Source of the DNA: Phytoseiulus persimilis
Taxonomy: Eukaryota > Arthropoda > Arachnida > Mesostigmata > Phytoseiidae
DNA length: 64,000 nt
Reading direction: 5' to 3'
Assembly: GCA_037576195.1 (NCBI GenBank)
Contig: CM075104.1
Span: 1,432,775 to 1,496,774 of the forward strand
In this document: positions 41,424 through 53,646 of the stretch, piece by piece
Layout of the letters: every line of letters starts with the position of its first letter
Numbering within the stretch: the first letter of the stretch is position 1
Notes under the pieces: model-generated
Databases searched by the model: none
Told to the model about the DNA's origin: nothing
What the model saw: the letters and a program-made list of their open reading frames with translations, nothing else
Translations under genes and position numbers: made by a program

Positions 41424-43024
41424 GTTTTTGATTTGATTTGGTTTTATTGGACCTTACATATGCACATATGTTCCCTTTCGTTTCAGGGGTGGATTGTATT
41501 GCGTCCACAGATCATAGTTCGTTGTTCTCCCATATTCCGTCTCCATATGGAGTCCAACTTATCCCGCACTCTCTTTTTGAGTTCATTGCGGAACATATTC
41601 CACATTGGTCTGTTTTGCGTATTTCTGGTAAGGGTGAGATCTTCAAGGTCATACTGGGTTCTCAAACTTCTGAGTCTCTCCGTTGCCTTCACTTATCTCA
41701 GTTGCTGTGAGTACCATTCTGGGCCATCTGTATTGATCCATCTGTTTCACTCTCTCGAAATACATGATTTTGCTGATGGTCTCCATGGCATCGAAGGAGG
41801 ACCACCCTAGTTCTCCCTCAATAAACTCCTTTGATACGGTGGAGTGTGGTATGCCCATGGCCCACCTGCCCGCGTCCCTTTGTCTGACTTCAATGAGGTT
41901 TCTCAGCCTTACAGGCATGGTGATCACTCCATTGCAGTAGGTCAGTTGTGGTATTGCGGTGGCTTTCCAAAGAATTTCGGATACTTCAAACCTTTTGAAG
42001 CTCCAAAGAGTCCTCGCATTGAGTCTTTTGATCGCCGTGTTAGCCTTGTCCGTCAGCTTGTTCCAGTGTTGGGATAAGTAATCTTTTTCGGCCGAAATTT
42101 CGATCCCCAAGTACTTATAGGATTCAACCATAGGTATTGACTCCCCTTGTATCTGTAGGTCTCGATTTGGATTATGATCTGTTGAGGATGGTTGAAATAC
42201 CATCACTCCGCTCTTCAGAGGGTTAAATCTGTTTGACCTCTCGTCTCCAAATTTGGATGTCACCTCTAGAAGAGTTCTCATTTCCGTCGTGTTGCTCGTC
42301 ATGAGGAGCAAATCGTCCGCGAACAGCAAACCAGGAATCGTGATGGACTTCTTCTCCCTCACATCCCAGAAGTTTCTTTTTTTCACAAATCTGAAACCAA
42401 CCCCCGTATTCAGGATTTTTCTTTCTAGGTCTGCGATGTATAGGCTAAATAGTATAGGTGACATGGGACATCCTTGACGAAGCCCGACCGTTACGGGTAC
42501 TCCCTTGGAGGTATGATCCCCCTGTCTTATGAAGATGGAGATTTCTTCGTACAGGTGTCGGATGAGCTCGATGAGTGCCGAGCACATCCTCCTTCCCTCT
42601 AGGGTTTGCCACAGTTTTGGCCGATCGATTCGATCGTATGCTTTGGTGGCATCGAGAAATACGCATATGAGACCTTTCTTTTGGTATCTCGCAGTTTCTA
42701 TCGCGGATGTCAGGATGAACATGTTATCCTCACCTCGTCGACTCCTTCTGAACCCATTCTGCATCTCTGACAGCTGGTCGGTTTCCTCGGCCCATGTCTG
42801 TATATGTCTTCCCAATAGTTTGGTGAATACTCTATACAGGACGTCGGATACCGTTATGGGTCGGTGTGTGGATAGATTCCCTCTTACAGAATTCGGTTTT
42901 CCCAGCAGTGAGACTCTTGCCTTCCTCCATTCAGTCGGCACTTCGTGGATGCCTCCAAGAATCAAATTGAATTCATTGGATATATATCCATATCCAACAT
43001 CTCCCAACTCTTTGGGGATTCTTG
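41424..43024 (-). mobile_element. 5'-truncated copy of the 15789-20591 LINE
   Basis: Minus strand. The tandem tail (gattt units, 41424-41440) and 3' UTR match the larger copy. RT is open from about 43007 to 41649 (452 codons), with TVSDVLYRVFTKLLGR, QNGFRRSRRGEDN, FLDATKAYDRIDR and the FADD site. Here the position of the TGA in the larger copy is an Arg codon. A frameshift near 41690 moves the end to 41483-41692 (LRTQYDLEDLTLTRN). The C-terminal knuckle region is deleted: coding sequence jumps into the 3' UTR at gggagaac, a word also present near the ORF end of the larger copy. Endonuclease and ORF1 are absent. No target duplication was found. Confidence 0.88.
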
Positions 43025-43029
43025 TGTGT

Positions 43030-43664
43030 GTTCCCGTGTCTCCGAGAAAAGTACAGCGCGATCGAACCCGTAGTGTTTACGAGTATCTTAGAAACGTATC
43101 TTGCTGCATTTCACGAAAAAAGTCGAATCCATTGGATGGGCAACTCCTATTTTTCGACTCAGACGACAGACATACTTTTGGATCTGTCGGAACTATGTCA
43201 TGGCTTACGCTTCAGTAAAACACCGAAACTCTCGATCAACTAGTCAGAGAAACAAGTTTGGTTAACTGGTGATCACGAGTACCGCGAACGCTGGAGTTGA
43301 AATTCTGCACGAGAACTCGAGATGCAACGAACGATTCTCGGGCCGCAGCGAGGGGCATTCAGGAGAACTGAGCACGAAGGGTTCGTCTCGCAACAGACTC
43401 TCTGGGATATCCGATTCACCCTTGGGGTACTCGAGGGATGTCAAACCGCGGAGACGAAGCTCGCGGTAGGTGGCGTCGTATACGTCTCTTACCGAGGAAT
43501 CAATGCTTTCTCGAAGCTGAGAACGTGAGCTCTTCTGCAACGGGCACCTGTCCCGATTCCAGGAGAACCCTCAGCGTTCTGGTTAATTGTTTTTCTTCTG
43601 GACAGGGCCGAAGGCTCCGCTGGCTGGTTCCTCCGTAGGACCAGTCTGAGGACTTTTCCCCATC
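43030..43664. other. Unrecognised DNA
   Basis: Flank of the truncated LINE. Only short motif-free frames are present. Confidence 0.35.
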
Positions 43665-44083
43665 GGTAAATTTTTCGAATTCGGTTTTCCGAGGAGATAC
43701 GGGGCGAACGCTTCGAGGACGCGTTTTGTCAAGATTCTAGCTCTTGACGTCAAGCTTTAAACGATCGCTCGCGGTTCTTACAGATCCTGAGCCAGGAACC
43801 TGGAGTTGCCGGATCTCGAGCAGCATCCTGTTCCGTGTCGAGCTTGGCACTTCAGAATTCGATCGGTTAGCTTCAGAAGTTTGTCGATCAGGTTCCGGAG
43901 GAAAGGTCGAAAATCAAACGGAAATCTTCGAGCCGCTCGACAATATGCCATCGTTGACAGAAACCCGCGAAAAAGATATAACTAGACGCGCCATCCTTCC
44001 ACCTATCTATCGCAACAAAAAAAACTCCAGAATCGGATTCTTTCTCACCGAAAGCAGATAGGCTGAGGAATTTCCCGACTTAC
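43665..44083 (-). mobile_element. Half copy of the snap-back mariner MITE
   Basis: Reverse-complement match over about 400 bp to the left half of 55672-56437. It includes the terminal zone (tcatcgtaagtcgggaa, ending about 44083) and the words ggcgcgtct, caggatgctgctc and ggctcaggatctgt. The match fades shortly past ccgatggg, where the palindrome core of the intact copy begins. The opposite half is missing. Open frames at 43744-44061 and 55702-56025 resemble each other because of this shared DNA, not because they encode a protein. Confidence 0.75.
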
Positions 44084-44756
44084 GATGAACACCATTCATT
44101 TTTCTCAAAGCATCATTGTTTCGGCATGTCTTGGTAACAATGATGCAACCTTCCACGACATCGGTTGTGCCAAGCTCTCAGCGAGTTGTTGATAAAGATG
44201 AAAACCCTTATGGTTCTTCGATTTCGTCGGACGTAGCCCCGATTGCCTCGAGAGTACAAGCGACACTCAATACTCGTTCACTGATTTTGAAACCTCGGTT
44301 GTTCGGCTCAAACCTGTCACGGTCCTCGCGATGACGGAGCTCCGCAACAGAGCCGTTTATTTGAGAAAATCATCAGAAGCAGCCAATCATCTGTGAGCAA
44401 CGCTCCGGAACTGACCAAACGCGACACGGAAGCCCCTGGGCGCAACCTCAAAATGAGAAACACGTTGGAGATTCTTCGGAATCTCTCATGTTCTCTCCGT
44501 ATGAGAGGACTCATTTTGCCAAGTATGAGGGCACCAATCGCAACATTGAACAGGCCCATGAACATCACGCGATACGAACAAGCGACGAAAGGTTCAAGAG
44601 TTTAGGGTCCCGAGAGTGAACCTTTGAGTCACTCCTCAAAGGAGGAGTGGTTGATATTGGAAAGGCCGTCAACCTGCATGAGTTTCACTTTTTTATGGTC
44701 GAGACAGACTTACGCTCATTCAGTGACAGCAGTACATATAAAATATTACGCCTGGG

Positions 44757-45110
44757 ATGGGCCAGTAGCGTAGTGAACCGAAGAGCCGCCCGAGGCGGCC
44801 ATGCCTCTTTCGAAGACTGCCGTCCTGGGCGGGGCACCCATCCGACCCCCGCTCCGCCTTGTCAGTGGTTCAGCCGGTTGCATCGAAGCCCTTTCTTCAA
44901 GGAGCATTTTGGCAACAGCTCTGATGCTCAGAATCATCGTATTTGATCTGTGTATATCAAGTTTGATGGGTTCCTTCACGGCTTCCGGATCAGAACTGAA
45001 GCCGACATATCGAGCTTGTGTTCTCACTCGACCATTTGTGTTCCTCTCTAACTTTGTTTTTGACGCTTGCAAGGTCAGCTCTCGTCGTGCTGTCGGCGTA
45101 TTCAACCGAT
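44757..45110. mobile_element. Possible hAT terminal remnant
   Basis: The sequence cagtagcgtag at about 44763, followed by gccgcccgaggcgg, resembles hAT ends and the end at 53647 (cagggg cgtacctagg, then gccgcccggggcgg). No matching opposite end, target duplication or transposase was found. Confidence 0.27.
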
Positions 45111-45114
45111 TAGC

Positions 45115-46485
45115 GTCATATCACTTCTGATCACTTCTGAGCGCAGCGAGGAGAAGCGCCTACAGATGGCCGCCCTGAGGGACTCCTCGTAGGACCTCGG
45201 TGAACTCCAAGTTCTGAGAATCGCCTCTGAGCTGCTGACATATGATGCAGTGACGCTCAGAGCCATGCCAAAGACGCGCCTGTATCCGAATCTCCTGATC
45301 GACAACATTGTGGGCGGAAGAGCAGTCAAACGTGATTCCTACTAGGATGTGACCAACCTTCATTCACTGAAGGATATTCCTATGTGGAACGTGATCTCGT
45401 TCTATAAAGAGCCCCATTGCTGCTGTATAATCTTGTTCGCAGGGTGCTCGCTGACTTTAGTAGACGATCCTGTAACGCTGGCTCGCGAAACAACGGCGAC
45501 AATCTTCACCCAGATCACGATGGAGGAGATGATCACCTCGTGAACGGCGATCGTCTCTGACGCCGGTCGAATCTCTAGCTTGTATCGATTCATGAGCGCT
45601 CTACGCGTCCTTCATGGAATTTATGGATCTCACGAGAGCGCACGGTCTTGCACACGCAACATAAATATTCTTCGTCCACGTTGGTATTGGAAGCAATAAT
45701 AACGCGTTTGATGCAAAGTCCTCTCAGCAGCGTGAAAATGCCACACGGGGATCCGGGATACCACATGCGTGGTCGGTAAGGAACCATTTTTTTGCAAAAC
45801 CGAAGGTTGACAAGCTGTTCACCATTATTTGGAGGCGAACCCCGGATCGTTTCAGCTCTGCCGATGCAAGCATTTTCAGAGAGAAGCAAGGATAAACAGG
45901 AGCGGGTCCTGTTAGGATTCGTTTGGTGACATTTGGAGAGACCTTACAGGAACAAGATCACCCCAACCAACTTTGATCAAGAGAGCGTTTCTCGGGATGA
46001 TTCAAACCGATCTTGATGAGCTTTGCATGGTCCGAGAGAAGGGTCGGTCAAAATTTTTGGGTTAGTTGACTCTTCGAGAATAGACGAGCCACCAGCCCTA
46101 ATTACACTCTGACACTCAGCCGTTCCAGTAATAATTGCCGTGCGTTCGGAATTCTGGTCACATGATTACGGGCGAGTCCGCTTTTCTGGGGGCCCGGGAG
46201 AAGCCGTGGCGGATATCTGTACTTCGCAAGGAATTACCGAGTATCTAAGCCGTGATGCAAATATTCGAACGAACAGCGAACAGAGTTTCCACAGACGATC
46301 ATCAACACAACAACGCATGCAACGCGCGAGCTCAGGTTGGACAATCTTGCTCGAACGAGCCGTGAAACAGTCACACGTCGTTTCTGGAATATAGGAATCG
46401 TCGACTATTGCGGTCAGATGTAGACTTCGATCATAAACCAGAACGTGAAGGAGTTCGCCAGGGCTCGACGGAATCCCCAATCAGA
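45115..46485. other. Unrecognised DNA
   Basis: Short motif-free frames on both strands. I see no RNA gene or repeat. Confidence 0.35.
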
Positions 46486-46489
46486 GTGA

Positions 46490-46655
46490 TTACCTCCACT
46501 TTGAAAAAAGTGGTCAGATCGACGCCGTAATCACCCCTCTAGGTTCCGGGAATAACCTCCGGAGACTTCAAGGAATATGGTCAGATGGATCCCGGAATCA
46601 CCCCTCCGGGTTTGGAAAAGTATGGTCAGATTGGTCCTGGAATCACCCCCATGTA
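46490..46655 (-). repeat. Short 45-bp minisatellite remnant
   Basis: Three units (gtggtcagatcgacgcc, atggtcagatggatccc, atggtcagattggtcc, each followed by ggaatcaccc or close), reverse orientation. Confidence 0.7.
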
Positions 46656-46846
46656 TGTATTCTATAAGGAGTGCGGCCAAACTGACAGACGAAGCGGATT
46701 ATATGTAGTGAGGACGAATTCGAAGTCATAGGCGGTTCGCTGATGAGGACCGGAGCTCTCCCTTCAAGTCCCCACACGTTCCCGTTGACTCTGCAGTGAC
46801 AAGAGATGGTCCCCTTATGGGAAAGTTCACCGCCCTTGAGGCCCAT

Positions 46847-46905
46847 AACTGGTCAGAAGGTGGCCCAAAACTGGTAGGTGGCCCATAACTGGTACTTTTA
46901 CCCTA
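46847..46905 (+). repeat. Three tandem copies of a ggcccataactggt unit
   Basis: Units begin at about 46849, 46874 and 46885: ggcccataactggt, ggcccaaaactggt, ggcccataactggt, with spacing of 25 and 18 bp. It may be one end of a transposon like the MITEs described here, but no inverted partner was found. Confidence 0.6.
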
Positions 46906-46929
46906 CCCGCTTGTGATCTACACAATGCC

Positions 46930-47095
46930 ATACCTCTATCTATCTATATATATAAAAATCCAGGGTCTTTTTATTTGTTTGTTTGTTTGTCCTCAATAGG
47001 CTCCTCCGGTATTGATCGGATCGACTTGGAACAAACTGCATAATGTAGGGCGGCTCACCGGGGAGGACATAGGCCACCCACCCCTTCCCCTCTTT
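46930..47095 (+). repeat. Truncated Helitron-like 5' module
   Basis: Matches the start of the modules at 32155 and 62968 (tatataaaaatccagggtc, the tttgt microsatellite, aacaaactgcataatgtagg). It breaks off at about 47095 after ccttcccctc, before the minisatellite. Confidence 0.8.
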
Positions 47096-47308
47096 GATAA
47101 CTGACCTTGTATTGATAACTGAAAATAGTTCATTTGAATCCGCATGGTCAAGAGCAAACTTAAAATCGTTATATATCGAGAACTGCTGGAGGTACAGCGT
47201 CGAACGACATTTTTCTGGAAAGCTCCCTTCAAGGCTGTCTTCTCACATAGACAGTGATTAGATCGCCTAATCTGGAAGGCATCAAAAATCGAGAATTTCT
47301 CAGTTTAG

Positions 47309-47850
47309 ATGGTTCATACCTTCTCTCCTGAGGAATCCGCATTCCTCGAGATCGCCTTCTTGCGACGCTTACTCGGGATCGGCAAACGATGCGACGATCA
47401 TGAGGGCTGTCTTGATGAACCCGCTCTCTTGTCCCTCCTGAGACCGAACGACACTCTGGTAGTCGACCGAGGATTCAGAGACTCCGTGGACTTCATGCAA
47501 GTTCTCGTATTCCAAGTTTTCATTTCAGCCATGAAAAGAAAAGGAAGCAGTTGCCGCACAACGGAGTCAACGCCTCCCGCTTGGTGACGAATATCCGTTG
47601 GTATAATGGAGCAGTACACGGCCGAATCGCTCAACGGTACAAACTCCCACACAACGCTGTCGACAACAAGATACTCCCAAAAGTCCAAACCATCTGCCGG
47701 ATCGTTGGGTATCTAGAAAATACCGTTGTACCGTTCAGCAATTCGGCCGTGTACTGCTTCAACAATCCACCGGATCTTCGTCAGGGACCGGGAGGCGTCG
47801 GCTTCGTCGTGTGGCAACTGCTTCCAGAGATACGTTTCTCCACATAGGGA
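47309..47850 (+). pseudogene. DDE transposase fragment (DDE_Tnp_4/Harbinger-like)
   Basis: Two overlapping frames. The first (47309-47587) has LRPNDTLVVDRGFRDSVDFM, typical of the second-Asp region of DDE_Tnp_4-type nucleases. The second (from about 47551) continues with VNASRLVTNIRWYNGAVHGR, the usual catalytic-Glu zone, although the expected Glu is Asn in NGAVHGR. A one-base frameshift lies near 47550. N-terminal and first-Asp regions are not recognisable, and no terminal repeats were found. The fragment is too short to be functional. Confidence 0.6.
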
Positions 47851-47889
47851 ACACCATCCTGCTGTTTCCAGGAAGATCCGTCGAGGTGG

Positions 47890-50800
47890 GGCACCTGACC
47901 CTACCTTATCCGGCTAGACGTTTCGTTCGCTCTCAAAGCCGCACAACTTTGTTTCTATAGAGGATAGATTATCCCGTGTTTCTTGGAACCTTTCAAAACG
48001 ATGACGTCTTGTCAGATTTTGGTACTGCTCTGACGAGCGGAAAAGTGTCTACAGCATTCATTTGGTTACCCCCTCGAGGATCCGTGAGTTCGGCATACTG
48101 GAGGAACTGTTTGAATTGTTTGCGAATCGCTGCGAGAGAACGGGTTCTCTGGAGAGGTGGCGAGCTAGGACTTCGAACTTCGACTGAAATATCGCGAGCT
48201 GTTAGAGAGCGCCGCTTGTTATACCGTCCCTCTCGGCTGCACTCGTATCGGTTGTTGCGCTGACAGTCTAAGTGCTAGTCTCCAGGCAAATTATGAAAAT
48301 GGTACAATCTCAGAAGCTCTCGGGAATTCTATGAGGGTTGGCCAGTTTTCAGGAATTCTCAATGCAGTTTATGATGGCAGCGCGAAACGGTCAACTCCAA
48401 TCGGAGCAGCGTAGAGAATGGGTTCGGGCATATGTAGATGCAGTGCTCGCGACCCCCTTTTGTTCCGTTGCGATACAAAAGCAGCAATTGAGAGGCAGCA
48501 AACCCAACTGAATGTTCCCGGGGTGAAGGCCGTGCTGAGTCCGAAGTGAGCAACATTTGTTTCAAAGTTTGTGAAAGGAAGAACAATCCTGTAATGAGCA
48601 GGTTCGAAGGGTATCGATATCGCCCAGACTCCTTGGGTGTGAATAACTGTGAATAAGCTGTTGAAATGCATCGAGCTGGTCTTCCATTCTGTTCGGGTCC
48701 AAATGAGTCGCATGAGTTCTGTGCACAAATAAGAGCTCTCATCGCTCAAAACTCCCAGAACAGCGCATTTATGGTTGTAGCCACCGTAGCTTCTCGTGAG
48801 GTCAGAATCATGAGATTTTCCTTCTCATTGTATTCCAATTGAGACGTTTCGATGTCTCATCGTCGTCCGTCAATTCGCTTCTCCTTGTCCTCATCTATGC
48901 TGAAGCAGCGGGAGCTGATTCGGAGTTAAATGGACGAAACGTAATCGACCCACCCCTGCGTTTTGTTGATTTTTCTCTCGCAACTGCCGAGTTGCCGCTG
49001 TCCTTGCGCAACGTCGACCTCCTGTCGGGGCGTCCGAACGTTGTTCCCGTGGTCGCACTATGATGGCGATGGGATTCCATGTTCCCGTGAGTGAGGTGAG
49101 TCGACACATTCCACGTTCGAACTGTCTCTCGACTTGCGAGCCTTGAGCCCGAATTGCTGGGAACGCTCCATGGAGGGGACCGCAGTTGCTTCGCACACCG
49201 ATGGGCTCCGGAAACTCCATCTCAGAAGACGTCTAACTCATCCGTTAGCATTTGCAGGGCATTTGCGGACAACCGATGGCAAGTTGTTCTCATCCGTCGC
49301 GCCTCACTCGAGAGCCTCCAAGGTCGTGAAGAGGCTCCGATCCGTATCCGGCTCGTGGTTCGCGGATATCCGAACCGGCGAATCTCGCGGCATCCACGCT
49401 CGTATAAATGAGCCGCACTGATGGCAGTCAGTTCTGAAAGAAGTTGGGAAGCCTAAGGAGCGCAATAATGAGTGGGCTGTGACGGCCGATTCCGCGAATC
49501 TCGCCAGGATGGGAGTAGGAGTCAAGACAGTGGTGATGAATTCTCTAATTTCTTATCGGGAGCCACAGCGGCAGCTGCTTGAATCATCAAGACTCAAGAC
49601 TTTCGTTGTGTGCATGGTGCAGGAATTATCGTAACGCCTGCGAATTCAATTTGATCGCGTATGTCGACGACCGGCAATAGTGCCGGAAACGAGGCTGTTG
49701 CATCATTCGGAGACGAATGCCCAATCGGGGAATGCATAACATCAACGCTGGCTCACCGTGGAATGGAGGCGATGGAGAAGTTCTGAAGTCCAGAGAGGGT
49801 TAGAGACGCAAGCGGAATCCGAACTTCCCAATCATCCTCGTGTTATTCGCCCAAAGACCCTCGAATGGGCATCATTCAAAGGCGCGCCTCGATTCACCGG
49901 GAGTGGTCGTTCACTTGTCAGTTGATGCGAGCGTTGCTGTGATGTGATTCCACTAGAACCATTCTGGAGTATCCCCCCCCCCCCTGAGGCGGATTGCGCC
50001 CTCAGCAGAGTTCATACTATATCATTGGAGCGTTCCTTCGACATGATAAAATAATCCATCACGACTGAGCATCAAGGACGAAACTCCCTAGGAATCCTTT
50101 ATTTCCCCGCAGCGTACGATTCCGCGGATGATTCTGAACGATTGAGTCCGGGGACAATACTCCCATCGTCAGCTCTCGCATCCTTGAGCATCCAACATCT
50201 TGATTGAGAACCAATGATCGGCAAGGCTTGTAAGCCTGCGAAGGGAGAGTACTCCCTCTGTCTAAGCAGTTCTATCGAAGTTACCGGGCCAGCTTGACTG
50301 AACGAACCCTGTTGCAATGATATTCGGAGGTCCACCGCTTACTCAATTATTATTTTAGGAGGGGATCTAAATGGCGGAATTCTGGTATCATTCCTTTAAT
50401 GAATGCCAATCTCAAGGACCGCGATCGTTTTAGTTCTCGACAACGCGGAGCTCCTCGGTTCGCTCCTGCCTTGAGCTATTCTAGGCGAGGAATTATTCAC
50501 CCATTATGCATTCATACGAGCAGATTGAACTCATAATTTATCACGCCTACCATTAACAACCCAAGCTGTCTCCCCAATAAATTGTCTCTAATTGAAGGGT
50601 ATGGGGAGCTGCAAACGAACGAGAGAAAACAGACCGACTCTCTCTATGATGGTGTGAGGCGGGAAACAATATCAGATCCCGGTTGAATTTTCATCCCGGT
50701 CAAACGGAATGTATTCGTGCCCGGGCACGTGACTTGAGAGGAATTCAATATTCGATTCGATCGGCCAACAACATTCGAACGATAGCTTTGGGGAGAAAAT

Positions 50801-53638
50801 GTCGCTTCCCGAGCGATTGCACTGACCGGTGATTATGGAGCAGCCGTTGAAACAAATAGTCTAGCTTTGTAGCTCCGGACGACCGCGCTCCTCTTCCTCG
50901 GAGTTCAACTGCCAAACCTCATCACGGGATGATTATTGAGATCCATTACATCTGATGACTCATCTGGGTGAATTCAGATCTGTTTGGGTAATTTGAAACC
51001 TAGAGCGTTTGAGAGAGTACTCGAATATCTGTGCAATGCAGGTGAGAAGTCAGGGGTAGTTCCAGCATCGGTCCCGGGAGACTTCCACCCAAACCCCCGG
51101 GTTCGTCGAGATTTCGATCCCGCTCCAATCATCCTTCCGTGGCCGAATCAGATCTAGCCGTGCGGAAACCGAGTCGTTGACGTTCTTCGATACCATTTTC
51201 AGAGCTGGCTCGAGAGGTAACCCGGGTTTTCTTCCGGATTCTCCACGAACGTGATTCGTGTGCACTGTTCGTGACGACGACTGCCTCTTTTGAGCGACCC
51301 GCCCGGCGTCAAGACTCGGGGGTGTCCGAGACAAGAAGAGCACCTGTCAGGAGGTAGATCGATGCAAACACTTAGATTGAGGTTTTCTGAATTTCGCGAT
51401 GGGACATATGTATCACAGGAAGACGTGACGTTCGAATGAATTGATCTGGATCAGGATCTGAATTGAGTCTCGCAAATAGAGATGGCGGGATGGTGGCAGA
51501 GCTCGGCATCGGCTACCGACCTCATCAGCCCAACAACAATCTGCCGTGAACCTCTCGACAAAATCTCGCTCTCGATGCCTTCTCTCCGTATCTCCTCGGA
51601 CATGCCGGGCTCGAAAAGCTTTCTCATAGCGAAACGTTTCCAGATCGGTCCCAGCCACCCGAACATGGAGCTGCTGTGAATCGAGTTTTTCAGGCTCTTC
51701 GTCCTAGGAGAAGAAACGGAATAAGAATCCGGTACTCGATCATTCTTTTCATCATGAGCAGAATAGGATGGGGTCAGGAAATCCCCGAATGAAGATGACC
51801 ACCCGGTACGTTAATATTGTGTTGTGGTGACACGATATGGACAATGCCAGGGCTTGCGCTCACTCCGCGCAGGGTTCTCACCGCTTTCAACGATGACGCA
51901 AGCGAATATTGACCGAGTTCGGCGAAACCAACTACGGTTGGAAGTATTTCCAGGGACACAGAACACATCATAGGACGGTTTAATTTGGATTGGCGGTTAC
52001 CAGCTTCCATTCTTCAAGCGTGCAATATATCTCGCCGTTATATTGAAAGAAAGTCCATCTTGGCGCTGCATATTCTCTTTCTAAATGAATGTCTCACGCC
52101 TTTCATCTCGTGTCTACACCGACGAGAACGACGGGATAGCTCCTTCCTGAAAGTTCTTCTTCGCGTTCTCCGGGCGCTGTTCATAGGGAGATTCCCCGTT
52201 GCGTCTAGGTCTGGGGTTTGCTTGCAGCTAATCTGGCAGAGGAATAATCTTCACGCGATCCTCGCCCGTTCGCACAGAGCCGCCCTCGACCTCGTCTCTA
52301 TGCCCTTTCCCCGGATGGAATCTCCGACGAAGACGAACGCCTGGATCGAACGGGACCATTCGACCCCCGAGGTTCTTCCCCAGATCCCCTGCGCATTTCA
52401 GTCGGGACTGGCCTTCCTCAATGCGAAATCCCAGAAATTCAGTTTCCATTCAACTCAGATGTGCCAGGTTTTGGCTGGTGCGAGGAGGCGTTACATTCAA
52501 GGTCAATGATTTCCGCTCTTTCTTGATGATCTCCGACACTTGAAACAGCAAGGGTACCTCGAATCCCGATACCTGTATTTATCTTTTCCTGCAGCAGGAA
52601 CTGCGCAGGGAGATTTTCGCACATGTTACAGCACCATTTCATTCCTCGGGAAAAATCATCGGCAATGGAAAGGGCTACAGAATTGGCGACCTGGTCCCAT
52701 CCTGCCTTTGACGAATCTTTTGATTTCCACTGATCCATCGACCATGGTACAGCAGACGCCTATCTGATGGCCAGTGACAGGGAGGTTCAAATTATTTCGA
52801 CTGGTTTTAGGAGCCAAATGGTTGGGAACGGGTCGATCATGTGAGGAAACGATCAGCGCATGGGCCCAAAAGCGGGTCGGTCACTGAGCGGGAATTGAAG
52901 CTCGATCCTCTGAAGGCGAAAACGGTGCTGACTTTTCTTGCTGACCACGTGCATGGCCTGCCAAAAATGTTGAATAATACTGCATTGAAATTGGGATGTG
53001 CCATCAATGAGGTCGTGAACACGAAGTATTTTACTGCTATCATCGGCAGCGCACCGTGGACTCCTCCGTCTGGAAGGGACCAACTTCAAACCCTCAGGGT
53101 GTCTACGGCGGACTTGCTGAGCGCCCAGGCTCTGTTAGCTACCAGTCGATTGCATTGTCCAGATGTGTGGTTCCAGATCATCGCTCGAAGTATGTGGGGG
53201 AACACTAGGCTGCTCGTGAGATTTCAAGAACGCCGCCGTGTTACAGATTCAGAGCGCGAACGACGCAGGTTCGCACTCCTTGTCAGATGAGAGATGCACA
53301 CGAATGTTTCCCAGGAACGATCGTGATTTTCATGAGCCGCAGAAAACCGGGTGTCAGAGCGGCTTCATTTCTTGGGAGTTCCTCAGTTGAACATGTGTGG
53401 TGTTACCGTTCGCTGACTTCGCTCTCTGGACTCGTCGGGAATCCGATCCCACATGGGCACGATCTCATTGTGGGATCTGGGGATGATACCTTCGTAGTCG
53501 GCTAATTTTCTGTTGACTTTCTCAAGGAATCTGTCGTTGGACCTTTCTCCGCCCGCCTCCTTGACCCTTCGATGGCAGTGTTCAACTCCAATTGCCCAGC
53601 AATCGGGAGTGCGCCGCAGGCGTAGAACTTGCGGTCGA
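47890..53638. other. Unrecognised host-like DNA
   Basis: 5.7 kb with no supported gene. Two overlapping minus-strand frames of about 126 codons (48359-48749) and a 174-codon plus-strand frame (51985-52509) lack motifs. A run of 12 C lies at 49973-49984. I see no tandem repeat, terminal repeat or RNA gene. Small host exons could hide here. Confidence 0.4.
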
Positions 53639-53646
53639 CACACATG

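Noticed and set aside
43744-44061. Conserved protein shared with 55702-56025
   Set aside because: The similarity comes from two copies of the same non-coding mariner MITE in opposite orientation. Neither frame shows codon-like conservation and one is full of homopolymers.
48359-48749. Hydrophobic minus-strand frames resembling a chemoreceptor fragment
   Set aside because: Two overlapping frames of equal length, no conserved receptor motif and no neighbouring exons that I could identify.
51985-52509. 174-codon plus-strand frame, and opposite-strand 52228-52449 containing LGFRIE, which resembles an RT motif
   Set aside because: No further RT blocks nearby in any frame; the plus-strand frame has no recognisable motif. 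Treated as chance.
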